A stretch of 37,420 nucleotides of DNA from JBDRTU01 sp043823825. Its GTDB lineage: Bacteria > Patescibacteriota > Patescibacteriia > Veblenbacterales > UBA10138. A model generated the notes under the pieces. It saw only the letters and a list, made by a program, of their open reading frames with translations. It did not search any database and had not been told where the DNA came from. The DNA lies in NCBI GenBank assembly GCA_043823825.1, contig JBDRTU010000031.1:1-37420 (forward strand). Reading direction: 5' to 3'. The position numbers and the translations under genes were made by a program. Below, piece by piece: positions 22,414 through 30,913 of the stretch (positions within the stretch are counted from its first letter, which is position 1; the number at the start of each line of letters is the position of its first letter).

Positions 22414-23687
22414 AGAGGATGACTATCAGTTAGTTGACGAACCGAATTTTTTACTTGTTGTAATATTGTTTGATCTTGAGAGTGTTTAAGTGTGGAGATA
22501 ATTAATTCTCCCACTTTTTTCATATCTTCCTCTATAAAACCGCGACTAGTTAAGGCTGGCGTGCCTAGGCGGATACCTGAAGGGTCCAGAGGTTTACGCG
22601 GGTCATACGGTATCATATTTTTATTTACAGTAATACCTACACTATCAAGCAAAGCCTCGCCTTGTTTTCCTGATAAATTCAAGGGCGTTAGATCTATTAA
22701 GATTAAATGGTTATCTGTGCCGCCCGAGATTAAGGTTAATCCTCCATTGGTTAAGGTTTGGGCTAGGGTACGTGCATTAGCAACTATTTGTTGTCCGTAT
22801 TTTTTGAATTCTGGTGTGACTGCCTCTTTTAAAGCAACAGCAATAGCTGCGGTTTGATGGTTGTGGGGGCCACCTTGAAGCCCGGGGATGATAGCTGAAT
22901 CTATTAGTTCAGCCAGATTTTTTTTGCTAGTAGGATGGTGTTGGTCGTGTAAACGGTCGGTTAACTTTGGCACTAAAATTAAAGCTCCACGCGGACCACG
23001 AAGTGTTTTATGGGTGGTGGTGGTAATAATATCAGCATACGGCACCGGCGAAACGTGAACTTCGGCAATCACCAGACCAGCAATATGTGAAATATCTGCC
23101 AGTAAATAGGCATTAACCTCGTTAGCAATTTTTCGAAATTCAGCAAAATTTATTAGCCGCGGATAAGCAGTAGCGCCACAAACAATTAACTTGGGCTTTT
23201 CTTTTAAGGCAATTTTTCTAATAGCATCGTAATCTAGTAGATGAGTTTTGGAATCAACACCATAATTAACTGCCCGGTAATATTTTCCAGAAAAATTTAA
23301 TTTATAGCCGTGAGTTAAATGCCCGCCTTGCGCCAGTTCCATCCCTAATATCGTATCTCCAGGATTAAGCAAAGCAAAACAAACCGCCTGATTTGCTGGA
23401 GAACCAGAATACGGTTGAACATTGGCATGTTCAACACCAAATAATTTTTTGGCACGCTCCCGAGCCAAAATTTCCACCTCATCAATATATTGGTTACCAC
23501 CATAATAACGTTTACCGGGATAACCTTCAGAATATTTATTGGTTAAAACTGATCCCAGGGCTTCCATGACTGCTAGCGAAGTAAAGTTTTCTGAGGGGAT
23601 CATTTCCAAACCTTCTCGTTGACGAGCTAATTCTTTATTTATCCAATTAGCCGTTTGTGGATCTAGTTTTTTAAGATGATCAAGCAT
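22395..23687 (-). CDS. glyA: Serine hydroxymethyltransferase
   Basis: 430 aa from ATG at 23687 (MLDHLKKLDP). A TTG eight codons earlier (23711) is possible but less like the family. Motifs: 'REGLEMIPSENF', 'YSEGYPGKRYYGG', 'VQPYSGSPANQAV', and the PLP lysine K227 in 'TTTTHKTLRGPRG'. It converts serine and tetrahydrofolate to glycine and methylene-tetrahydrofolate. It converges with the broken riboflavin kinase and overlaps its last 19 bases. Confidence 0.97.
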   Translation of the reverse strand: MLDHLKKLDPQTANWINKELARQREGLEMIPSENFTSLAVMEALGSVLTNKYSEGYPGKRYYGGNQYIDEVEILARERAKKLFGVEHANVQPYSGSPANQAVCFALLNPGDTILGMELAQGGHLTHGYKLNFSGKYYRAVNYGVDSKTHLLDYDAIRKIALKEKPKLIVCGATAYPRLINFAEFRKIANEVNAYLLADISHIAGLVIAEVHVSPVPYADIITTTTHKTLRGPRGALILVPKLTDRLHDQHHPTSKKNLAELIDSAIIPGLQGGPHNHQTAAIAVALKEAVTPEFKKYGQQIVANARTLAQTLTNGGLTLISGGTDNHLILIDLTPLNLSGKQGEALLDSVGITVNKNMIPYDPRKPLDPSGIRLGTPALTSRGFIEEDMKKVGELIISTLKHSQDQTILQQVKNSVRQLTDSHPLYPDLK

Positions 23688-23821
23688 AGTATTTTTAATA
23701 GTAGCTGGCAAATCGCACTTTGTCCATTTAAAATACAGAATTTTCGTATCGCCACTTTTTTCTTGTTTAAGTTGCTAAAAAAAGGTAAAATAAAGATACT
23801 TATCTTTTTAAGAAAAAGTAT

Positions 23822-24961
23822 ATGAAAAAATTAGCTTTAATTAGTTCACTGGTTTTGGGTTTGTCTTTAGTGTTAGCGCCGATTGCCAGCGCTAAAGGCA
23901 ATGATCAAGTGGATATTTATTTATCTAAAGATGAAGTAGTGGCTGGAAATTACTATAAAGCAGGCGCCACAGTGGAGGTAGCGGGTAAAGTAAAAAGTGA
24001 TGTGGTGGCAGTGGGTGGTAATGTGATTATTACTGGTGAGGTAGGAGGAGATGTGATTGCTGTAGGCGGTAATGTGCGAATTACTGGTCAAGTGGCTGGT
24101 AATGTAAGAGTAGTGGGTGGTAATGTAGAATTAGTTGGTCCAGTCGGAAAAAATGTATCAGTGGTGGGCGGCACTTTAACTATTGATACTAATTCTCAAA
24201 TTAGCGGACATTTAACCTTAGCAGTCGGCGCTTTTGAGCATCGCGGGGTAATTAAAGGAAGTGTAGAGGGATTGGTTGGTGGAGTAATTATTGCTGGCAC
24301 TATTGCCGGACCAACAGAATTAACTTTGGATAGACAAAATATAATGCAAATTCGGGAAACCGCTATTATTGAAGGGCCATTCATTTATCACGCTGGTCAA
24401 GAAGCAAAAGTGGCAGAAGGGGCGCAATTAGCAGAACCATTACAATATCTACAGTTAGGGACTAAAGAGGCCGGCCGAGAGTCAGCTTGGTGGTTTGGGC
24501 ATTTAGTTTCACTTTTTGCTTTACTAATAATTGGTATGATCCTAACTGTGATAGCGCCACGGTATGTTCAACTATTGGGGCAAACAGCCTTAGTGAAACC
24601 TTGGCGTCATATTGGTTGGGGTTTTGTTTGGTTGGTAGTGCCGCCAATAGCTTTTGTAATTTTAGCGATTACTGTAATCGGTTTACCCTTAGCTATCATT
24701 TCTGCAGTGGTTTATTTAGTAGGTTTATATATAACTCAAGTGGTGGCAGGGATGGCTTTAGCTGAATATTTAAAAACTTGGCCTAAGCTTACAAAATTAC
24801 GGAAAGCTCCATTATTGTTAACAGTAAGTTTGGGTATAGTGGTATTTAAATTACTTACCCTAATCCCTTATATGGGCTGGGTAATTTTCTTGGTAGCTTT
24901 GTTATGGATGTGGGGGACGATTATTCAAGTTAAACGGCAGATTATAAGTGGTTATCGTTAA
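23822..24961 (+). CDS. Polymer-forming, DUF8173-like membrane protein with bactofilin-type repeats
   Basis: 379 aa. Signal peptide 1-24 (ends ASA). Residues ~45-150 hold short beta-helix repeats: 'DVVAVGGNVIITGEVGG', 'DVIAVGGNVRITGQVAG', 'NVRVVGGNVELVGPVGK', 'NVSVVGGTLTI'. Residues ~220-375 hold four to five transmembrane helices. The beta-helix would be extracytoplasmic, unlike cytosolic bactofilins. It is probably a cell-envelope structural protein. It is followed closely (9 bp) by the phosphomannomutase gene. Confidence 0.7.
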   Translation: MKKLALISSLVLGLSLVLAPIASAKGNDQVDIYLSKDEVVAGNYYKAGATVEVAGKVKSDVVAVGGNVIITGEVGGDVIAVGGNVRITGQVAGNVRVVGGNVELVGPVGKNVSVVGGTLTIDTNSQISGHLTLAVGAFEHRGVIKGSVEGLVGGVIIAGTIAGPTELTLDRQNIMQIRETAIIEGPFIYHAGQEAKVAEGAQLAEPLQYLQLGTKEAGRESAWWFGHLVSLFALLIIGMILTVIAPRYVQLLGQTALVKPWRHIGWGFVWLVVPPIAFVILAITVIGLPLAIISAVVYLVGLYITQVVAGMALAEYLKTWPKLTKLRKAPLLLTVSLGIVVFKLLTLIPYMGWVIFLVALLWMWGTIIQVKRQIISGYR

Positions 24962-24970
24962 TTTTAATTT

Positions 24971-26305
24971 GTGAGTTGGTCTGAAAAAATTTTTAAGGCA
25001 TACGATGTCCGCGGTGTTTATCCTGATGATTTTAATAAAGAAATAGCTTATCAAATTGGTCGGGTTTTTGCTGATTATACCAAGGCAAAAAAAATATTAA
25101 TTGGGCGAGATGTGCGATTGTCCGGGCAGGATATTTTTAATGGATTGGCTGAAGGTTTGGCAGAACAAGGTGTTGATGTTTTTGATGTTGGGCTCGTGCC
25201 GATTGATTTTGTTTATTCAATGGCGGCAAAAAATGGCTATGATGCCGGAATAATGATTACCGCCTCGCATAATCCAAAAGAATATAATGGTTTAAAAATG
25301 TTTACTTATTCTGGTAAGCCGTGGATCGAATGGGTTGATGGAAAAACAATAAAAGAATTAATAGATAAAAAAATAGAGTCATTAGAGAACAAAGGAAAAA
25401 TAGAAAAAGTTGATTATTGGCAGAAATATATTGAGCACATTTTTTCTTTTATTGATAAGAATAAAATAAAGCCTTTTAGAATTTTGATTGATGCTGGGAA
25501 TGGTGCTGCGGCTAAAGCAATTCCTTTAATAGAAAAATGTCTACCCTGTAAAATTGTCCGTCGTTTTTTTGAAACGGATGGTACTTTTCCTAGTCGATCA
25601 CTTAATCCCGTTGAAATAGAAGTCACAAGAAATGTTGGCAAGGAAGTTATTAAAGAAAATGCAGATTTTGGCGTAGTTTTTGATGGTGATACCGACAGAA
25701 TTGTTTTGATTGATGAAAAAGGAGAACCACTTTTAGGCGATTCTCAAATCCTGCTTTTAGCCAAAGAGGTGCTTAGTAAAAATCCCGGCGCGACCATAGT
25801 TTATAACATTGGACTTTCAAGATCAGTGCCAGAATTTATAAATAAGATGGGCGGAAAATCATTTAAAACGCGAGTTGGTTTTTGTTATAATATCAAGGCC
25901 TTGATAGAAAATAATGGTATTATGAGCGGCGAACTTTCTTGTCATTACGCCTTTCGTGACAATTTCTATGCCGATTCAGGATTTATTGCCTTATTAATGT
26001 TTCTAGAAATTATCTCACAAGAAAATAAACCGCTTTCTGAAATAGTTAAAGAATACAGAATTTATCATAAAGTTCACGAGCCGAGTATTAAAGTAGCTGA
26101 CAAAGAAAATACTTTTAAATTATTAAAAGAGAAATATTATGATGGTGAAATTGATGAAATGGATGGCGTGACAATTGAATATGACGACTGGTGGTTTAAT
26201 TTAAGGCCATCTAATACCGAGCCAGTTGTGAGATTGACGGTGGAAGCTAAAACTGAAGAATTATTAAAAGAAAAACTTGCTGAGGTAAAAAATTTAATTA
26301 ACTAG
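24971..26305 (+). CDS. Phosphomannomutase / phosphoglucomutase
   Basis: 444 aa from a GTG start. 'KAYDVRGVYP' opens the protein. The phosphoserine loop 'TASHNP' carries S99. The metal loop 'DGDTDR' is at 238-243, the sugar loop is 'GELSCHYAF' and the phosphate loop is 'RPSNTEP'. It interconverts hexose 6- and 1-phosphates for sugar nucleotides and envelope glycans. The substrate (mannose or glucose) cannot be told from sequence. Base use is slightly more AT/Lys-rich than neighbouring genes. Confidence 0.93.
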   Translation: MSWSEKIFKAYDVRGVYPDDFNKEIAYQIGRVFADYTKAKKILIGRDVRLSGQDIFNGLAEGLAEQGVDVFDVGLVPIDFVYSMAAKNGYDAGIMITASHNPKEYNGLKMFTYSGKPWIEWVDGKTIKELIDKKIESLENKGKIEKVDYWQKYIEHIFSFIDKNKIKPFRILIDAGNGAAAKAIPLIEKCLPCKIVRRFFETDGTFPSRSLNPVEIEVTRNVGKEVIKENADFGVVFDGDTDRIVLIDEKGEPLLGDSQILLLAKEVLSKNPGATIVYNIGLSRSVPEFINKMGGKSFKTRVGFCYNIKALIENNGIMSGELSCHYAFRDNFYADSGFIALLMFLEIISQENKPLSEIVKEYRIYHKVHEPSIKVADKENTFKLLKEKYYDGEIDEMDGVTIEYDDWWFNLRPSNTEPVVRLTVEAKTEELLKEKLAEVKNLIN

Positions 26306-26315
26306 AAATAGATAT

Positions 26316-26828
26316 ATGACGGACAATCTCAGAGAAAAAGAATATAATTTTTGTCCAACCTGTACTACTAAACTTGTAAGAAAAAAGATTGATAGGAGAA
26401 AATTGCTTTCTTGTCCAAAATGTGATTTTATTTTTTGGAACAACCCGAAACCTGTTGTCAGCGCCATTGTTAACGATGATATCAAAATTCTACTCATAAA
26501 ACGTGCCCAAAAGCCACTTAAAAATTATTGGTGTTTGCCAGGTGGGTATGTAGATTATGTAGAAGAACCCGAAGAGGCACTAATTAGAGAGGTTGAAGAA
26601 GAAGCGAATCTTAAAATTAAAATCAAAAAATTGATCGGCGTCTATCAAATCGACAATGATCCACGGGGAATAAATTTAGATATTATTTATTCAACCTCAG
26701 TGAAGAGTAGTAAAATTAAACTTAATAAAGAGTCATCTAAATTTAAATATTTTTCTCCTAATAGATTGCCAAAGTTAATTGCCTATAAACACAGACAAGC
26801 GATTAAGGATTGGGCAAAAATTAATTAA
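26316..26828 (+). CDS. NUDIX hydrolase with N-terminal zinc ribbon
   Basis: 170 aa. The zinc ribbon has C13, C16, C33 and C36, as in NADH pyrophosphatase-like enzymes. The Nudix box spans 77-99, 'GGYVDYVEEPEEALIREVEEEA', with the usual Gly of the last element replaced by Asn98. It hydrolyses a nucleoside diphosphate derivative of unknown identity. It lies 10 bp after the phosphomannomutase gene. Confidence 0.9.
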   Translation: MTDNLREKEYNFCPTCTTKLVRKKIDRRKLLSCPKCDFIFWNNPKPVVSAIVNDDIKILLIKRAQKPLKNYWCLPGGYVDYVEEPEEALIREVEEEANLKIKIKKLIGVYQIDNDPRGINLDIIYSTSVKSSKIKLNKESSKFKYFSPNRLPKLIAYKHRQAIKDWAKIN

Positions 26829-26847
26829 TGATTTATTTTTCTATGGT

Positions 26848-27621
26848 ATGATTGGAGCATTTGATTCAGGAATCGGCGGATTAACTGTGGTCAAAGCTAT
26901 TTGGCAAGTTTTGCCTAATATTCCTTTAGTATATTTTGGCGATACTGCCCGCACGCCTTATGGTAATAAAAGTGCGGAAGTAATAAGTCAGTTTGGATTA
27001 GAAATTGCTGATTTTTTAATTAAGCAAGGCGCGACAATATTAGTTGTAGCATGCAATACAGTGTCAGCTGTAGGCATTCAGGCTATAAAAGAGAGATTTC
27101 CTAGAGTACCTGTATTTGAAGTGATTACACCAGCGGTGGCTAAAGTAAGAGAGGTGAGTAAGAGTAAGAGGGTGGGGATTATTGGTACACGCGCTTTGGT
27201 AAACAGCAATATTTACCAGTCGTTGCTAGTTGGTTTTAAAGTTTTTCAGCAGGCAGCGCCATTACTAGTTCCCTTAGTAGAAGAAGATTGGTTAGTAAAA
27301 CCAGAAACCAAAAGGATTATCAAAGGTTATTTACAACCATTAAAACAGCAACAGATAGATACATTAGTGTTAGCCTGCACTCATTATCCTTTGTTGAAAA
27401 AGTTGATCGTGGCTCGGGCAGGTAAGCGAGCAACAGTGATAGATCCGGCTGAAGAAACAGCGTTGCAATTAAAACATTATTTAGAAACTAGTCAGAAAGA
27501 CAGTTCGTTATTAGGCGAAGGCGATAGTCATTTTTTTGTGTCTGATTTAACGCCTCATTTTCAAAAGATTGCAGAATTGTGGCTAAAGCGTAAAATAACA
27601 TTAGAGAGGGTAACTATTTAA
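26848..27621 (+). CDS. murI: Glutamate racemase
   Basis: 257 aa from ATG at 26848 (MIGAFDSGIGGLTV), which matches the family start. An earlier in-frame ATG at 26779 lies inside the NUDIX gene and is rejected. Catalytic cysteines are C69 in 'VVACNTVSA' and C177 in 'LACTHYPLL', with D6 and S7. It makes D-glutamate for peptidoglycan. It is followed after 2 bp by the D-hydroxyacid dehydrogenase. Confidence 0.95.
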   Translation: MIGAFDSGIGGLTVVKAIWQVLPNIPLVYFGDTARTPYGNKSAEVISQFGLEIADFLIKQGATILVVACNTVSAVGIQAIKERFPRVPVFEVITPAVAKVREVSKSKRVGIIGTRALVNSNIYQSLLVGFKVFQQAAPLLVPLVEEDWLVKPETKRIIKGYLQPLKQQQIDTLVLACTHYPLLKKLIVARAGKRATVIDPAEETALQLKHYLETSQKDSSLLGEGDSHFFVSDLTPHFQKIAELWLKRKITLERVTI

Positions 27622-27623
27622 CT

Positions 27624-28628
27624 ATGTCACAAATTGTTTTTACTGGCATTGAGGGGTGGGAGGAGCCATATTTACAAGAACGGCTCACGGGCCACCAACT
27701 AACTTTTATCCGTCGCGCTTTACAGAAGCAGGATTTTGGCGGTTTAAGGCGTACAGAGATTTTGTCGCCGTTTATTTACACACCTATTAATGACGAATTA
27801 TTGGATCAATTACCTGAATTAAAATTCATTGCCACCCGTTCAACTGGTTTTGATCATATTGATGTTGAGGCCTGCCATCAGCGTGGTATTAAAGTGGCCA
27901 ATGTTCCTTTTTATGGTGAAAATACCGTTGCCGAGCATACTTGGGCTTTAATTTTGGCTTTATCGCGAAAAATTTTTCAATCATACGAGCGTACTGAACG
28001 AGGCGATTTTTCCTTAGATGGTTTAAGGGGATTTGATTTAAAAGGAAAAACAATCGGAGTGATTGGCGGCGGACATATTGGGCAACATGTTATCCGAATT
28101 GCTAAAGCCTTTGGAATGAAAGTAGTAGTGTTTGATGTTAAGCAAGACGTGGCTTTGGCTAAGAACATGGGTTTTGAATATGCTTCGCTAGATGCTTTGC
28201 TTAAAGAATCAGATGTAATAACACTGCATGCGCCTTATAATAAAAAAACACATCATTTGTTAAATGCTGATAGTATGAAGTTAATTAAGCAAGGAGCAGT
28301 ATTAGTAAATACTGCTCGTGGCGGTTTGGTTGATACTATTGAATTAGTTAAGGTGCTGGAATCTGGCCGGTTAGCAGGCGCTGGTTTGGATGTTCTAGAA
28401 GAAGAGAATTTTATTAAAGAGGAAAGCGAATTATTAACACCAGAATTTAAAAATAAATGTGATTTAAAAACCTTGATTGCCGATCATGTTTTATTACAGC
28501 GCAATAATGTAATTATCACCCCCCACAACGCCTTTAACAGCCAAGAAGCGATTATGAGAATTTTAGATACTACTATAGAGAATATCAAGGGATTTTTGGA
28601 GGGGAAGATAATTAATCAAGTAAAATAA
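27624..28628 (+). CDS. D-2-hydroxyacid dehydrogenase (D-lactate dehydrogenase-like)
   Basis: 334 aa. N-terminal catalytic half with 'FIATRSTGFDHIDVEAC', NAD-binding 'GVIGGGHIGQHV' (~146-156), catalytic Arg in 'NTARGGLVD', Glu in 'GLDVLEEE' and His in 'ITPHNAF'. The pattern fits LdhA-type enzymes that reduce pyruvate to D-lactate, a fermentative role suited to a reduced metabolism. Other 2-keto acids are possible. Confidence 0.88.
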   Translation: MSQIVFTGIEGWEEPYLQERLTGHQLTFIRRALQKQDFGGLRRTEILSPFIYTPINDELLDQLPELKFIATRSTGFDHIDVEACHQRGIKVANVPFYGENTVAEHTWALILALSRKIFQSYERTERGDFSLDGLRGFDLKGKTIGVIGGGHIGQHVIRIAKAFGMKVVVFDVKQDVALAKNMGFEYASLDALLKESDVITLHAPYNKKTHHLLNADSMKLIKQGAVLVNTARGGLVDTIELVKVLESGRLAGAGLDVLEEENFIKEESELLTPEFKNKCDLKTLIADHVLLQRNNVIITPHNAFNSQEAIMRILDTTIENIKGFLEGKIINQVK

Positions 28629-28672
28629 AAGAACCTCCGACAAAAATAAATTTTGACAAAGGTTCAAAGTTT

Positions 28673-28734
28673 TCCGCCTTCGCTCTTTCAGAGCTACGGC
28701 GGACAGGCAAGAGGATCAATCCGCCTTTGGCGGA
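28673..28734. repeat. Two REP-like palindromes (TCCGCC...GGCGGA)
   Basis: The first element (28673-28707) has outer arms TCCGCC and GGCGGA, inner arms GCTCT and AGAGC, and the tail CAGG. The second (28720-28734) is the perfect TCCGCCTTTGGCGGA. The same type lies in the tRNA region (20260-20289 and 20554-20568). Placed between convergent genes, they may also act as a bidirectional transcription stop. Confidence 0.6.
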
Positions 28735-28735
28735 C

Positions 28736-29611
28736 TCAAGTTTTCGAAGTTCGGATGGGAACTTCTTTTTTTCGAGAGGCACCGACACCAATGTCGTTCG
28801 CGGGGTCGTCATCCACGCAGAAGCTGAGGTCGAAGCCATTATCAGCACTGAAGTCGCCAACGCTGACACGGCAATCGCCCGAAGTGACGTCTTTGCATCT
28901 TGCGTACCGATTGCTATTGACGTACTTTCCGGTTTTATGGTAGTAATGGAAACTCTTGAAGGTTTCCTCAATAGCGCTTGGCATCTCGTATTCCAGCGGT
29001 AACATAGCCCGCTGCTGTCGGGTGGTTTTGTTCTCTGATTTAGGAACAATCTTCAAATGAGTGAGATACCAGCCAAGTTGCAACGTTGTTGCTGTTGCAA
29101 AGTCCTGGTCGCTATACCAGACATCGCTACGTCGATCGCCATATCGGCAGAACTTGGGTTGTCTGGTTTTCGGATAAAATTCTTGGAATTTCACGATCGA
29201 GAGAAGGCTATCCTGAATGGTTTTAAGCCCGACATGAGCGAAATGGCAATTACGTACAACCTTGCCACATAATGGACAAGTTGACATGAGGGTTTCCTCG
29301 CTCCACGAAAAATGTGAGAGCACCAGGAGCTGCTTCTTGGTGTAGATACCACCGTGTGTGGCAGTCCAGTCTTCCGGGCCCCAGTAGTTCTTGCCCATAA
29401 TGGTGCGCGCTACGCTCTGATCAAGGTAGTGTTCAATACCCCGGCGAAGCATGAAATCGGCGACCTTTTTGTTGAAATTATCATCCTCGTCCAATTGGAT
29501 AATAATTGAAGCACCTTGATTGCCAAGATTGTTATAAAGTTTGTTCATGGCAGTATTGTGCTTTCCCAACTGGAACCGTCCAAACAGTCCCTCTTTTGGT
29601 GAGTTTGGCAT
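28736..29611 (-). CDS. Hypothetical protein with zinc-ribbon-like motif
   Basis: 291 aa that I do not recognise. A 'CPLCGKVVRNCHFAH' segment (~112-126) looks like a metal site. Many aromatic residues and 'KNYWGPEDWTATHGGIYTKKQLLVLSHFSWSEET' suggest a globular enzyme or nucleic-acid-binding fold. The C-terminus has 'SFCVDDDPANDIGVGASRKK', low in structure. Codon use is more GC-rich than neighbours. It has a TTGACA promoter, a 115-nt leader with hairpins and a good Shine-Dalgarno (AGGAG, 7-nt spacing). It may be acquired or highly expressed. Confidence 0.55.
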   Translation of the reverse strand: MPNSPKEGLFGRFQLGKHNTAMNKLYNNLGNQGASIIIQLDEDDNFNKKVADFMLRRGIEHYLDQSVARTIMGKNYWGPEDWTATHGGIYTKKQLLVLSHFSWSEETLMSTCPLCGKVVRNCHFAHVGLKTIQDSLLSIVKFQEFYPKTRQPKFCRYGDRRSDVWYSDQDFATATTLQLGWYLTHLKIVPKSENKTTRQQRAMLPLEYEMPSAIEETFKSFHYYHKTGKYVNSNRYARCKDVTSGDCRVSVGDFSADNGFDLSFCVDDDPANDIGVGASRKKEVPIRTSKT

Positions 29612-29644
29612 TGTTAATCTCCTATCTTGCTTTTGGCCTTTTTT

Positions 29645-29697
29645 AGGCCTTTGGCATGTTTGTTTTACCTCTAAAACACAAGAGGTATGGCGTCTTT
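29645..29697 (-). promoter_or_regulatory. Leader hairpins of the hypothetical gene
   Basis: On the minus strand the leader holds ACCTC...GAGGT and then GGCCT-AAAA-AGGCC before the Shine-Dalgarno. These may stabilise the mRNA or regulate it. Confidence 0.35.
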
Positions 29698-29732
29698 TTT
29701 ATTATTTTTTGTGAATTATGAAAAGACAGGTT

Positions 29733-29762
29733 AGTATATATCTAAAGCACTATTTTTGTCAA
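29733..29762 (-). promoter_or_regulatory. TTGACA-18-TATACT promoter
   Basis: On the minus strand TTGACA (29757-29762), an 18-nt spacer and TATACT (29733-29738), giving a start near 29727 and a ~115-nt leader. Confidence 0.6.
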
Positions 29763-29840
29763 GGACTTAAGTAGCGAACAGAATAAAAAAAAATACGTCA
29801 TTCTGAAAATATATAAATATGTTATTAAATATATAAATAT

Positions 29841-29894
29841 GTCATTCTGAACTTGTTTCAGAATCTAAAATAGACCCTGAAATAAATTCAGGGT
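29841..29894. repeat. Paired hairpins (TTCTGAA/TTCAGAA and ACCCTGAA/TTCAGGGT)
   Basis: Two neighbouring perfect stems: 29845-29851 with 29857-29863, and 29874-29881 with 29887-29894. A further GTCATTCTGA lies at 29797-29806, next to a duplicated ATATATAAATATGT block. They sit after trpS and before the start region of the opposite gene, and may serve as the trpS terminator or as an intergenic repeat family. Confidence 0.5.
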
Positions 29895-29916
29895 GACAAA
29901 AAACTAATTGGGATGA

Positions 29917-30909
29917 TTATATTAATCCCATTCGTTCCTTAACTTCTCTCAAAGTTTTGTTTGCGACTTTTTGCGCCTTCTCGTGTCCTTCGGCTAGAAT
30001 TTTTTTAATCTTTTCCGGCTGTTTAGCTAATTCAGCGCGTTTTTCCTGAATAGGTTTTAATACTTTAATAATAGTTTCGGCTAACAGCGGTTTAAAATCA
30101 GAATACTTTAATTCACCGGCATGATATTCTGCTTCTAATTCTTTTTTCTTGGCTCGATCAGTGGAGAGCATTTTAAAAAGGTCTAATAAGTTTTTACCGC
30201 CAGATACACCAGCCACTGGGCCGCCAGTATCAGTGACTGCTTTGGCAATTTTTTTTCTGATAATATCAGGCGAATCAGATAAAGCAATATAGTGTCCCAC
30301 CCCATATGATTTAGACATTTTTTTAGTTGGATCTAATAAAGACATTACTCGGGGAACGGAAGCCTCGTATGTTTTTGGTTCTTTAAAATAGTTTCCAAAA
30401 GTGGAATTAAATTTACGTGCCAAGGTGCGTGCTAGTTCTACGTGCTGATATTGATCTTCGCCCACTGGTACTAAATCCGGATGATAAAGCAAAATATCAG
30501 CTGCCATTAAAATTGGATAGTTAAGTAGCCCTGCGTTTAAAGCGCCTCGATGCTGCTCAGCTTTGTCCTTATATTGGGTCATACGTTCCAATTCTCCCAA
30601 AGGAGTAATAGTGTTTAATAACCAAGCCAGTTCAGTATGTTCTGGTAGTTGCGATTGCGCAAAAATTGCACTTTTGGCTGAATCAAGCCCAGAGGCTAGG
30701 TAATCAATAGCCGTATCTAAAACACTTTGATGTAGTTTTTTTGGATCATAAGGAACAGTAATAGCGTGCAAATCAACTATACAATAAAAGCAATTATTAT
30801 CATTTTCTAAAAGCACCCAATTCTGAATAGCACCGAGATAATTTCCCAAGTGTATTTCTCCAGAGGGTTGAATGCCTGAGAATATTGTTTTACCAGTTGG
30901 TAGGGTCAT
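29917..30909 (-). CDS. trpS: Tryptophanyl-tRNA synthetase
   Basis: 330 aa, normal for bacterial TrpRS. 'SGIQPSGEIHLGNYLG' contains the HIGH-type motif (HLGN, 20-23), and 'KMSKS' is at 197-201. 'GALNAGLLNYPILMAADIL' and 'VGEDQYQHVELAR' are family hallmarks. It starts four bases after the RNase J stop, so the two form an operon. Confidence 0.97.
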   Translation of the reverse strand: MTLPTGKTIFSGIQPSGEIHLGNYLGAIQNWVLLENDNNCFYCIVDLHAITVPYDPKKLHQSVLDTAIDYLASGLDSAKSAIFAQSQLPEHTELAWLLNTITPLGELERMTQYKDKAEQHRGALNAGLLNYPILMAADILLYHPDLVPVGEDQYQHVELARTLARKFNSTFGNYFKEPKTYEASVPRVMSLLDPTKKMSKSYGVGHYIALSDSPDIIRKKIAKAVTDTGGPVAGVSGGKNLLDLFKMLSTDRAKKKELEAEYHAGELKYSDFKPLLAETIIKVLKPIQEKRAELAKQPEKIKKILAEGHEKAQKVANKTLREVKERMGLI

Positions 30910-30913
30910 AAAC

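Noticed and set aside
23688..23711. TTG start for GlyA
   Set aside because: ATG at 23687 matches the normal protein start and needs no rare codon.
26779..26847. Longer N-terminus for MurI
   Set aside because: The extra residues overlap the NUDIX gene and are not like the family; MIGAFDSG fits the known start.
28630..28665. Terminator after the D-hydroxyacid dehydrogenase (GAACCT/AGGTTC)
   Set aside because: The stem is short, the loop long and no clear T-run follows; the nearby REP palindromes are better candidates.
28653..29049. Plus-strand frames opposite the unknown gene
   Set aside because: They overlap the promoter-backed, Shine-Dalgarno-backed minus-strand gene and show no family pattern.
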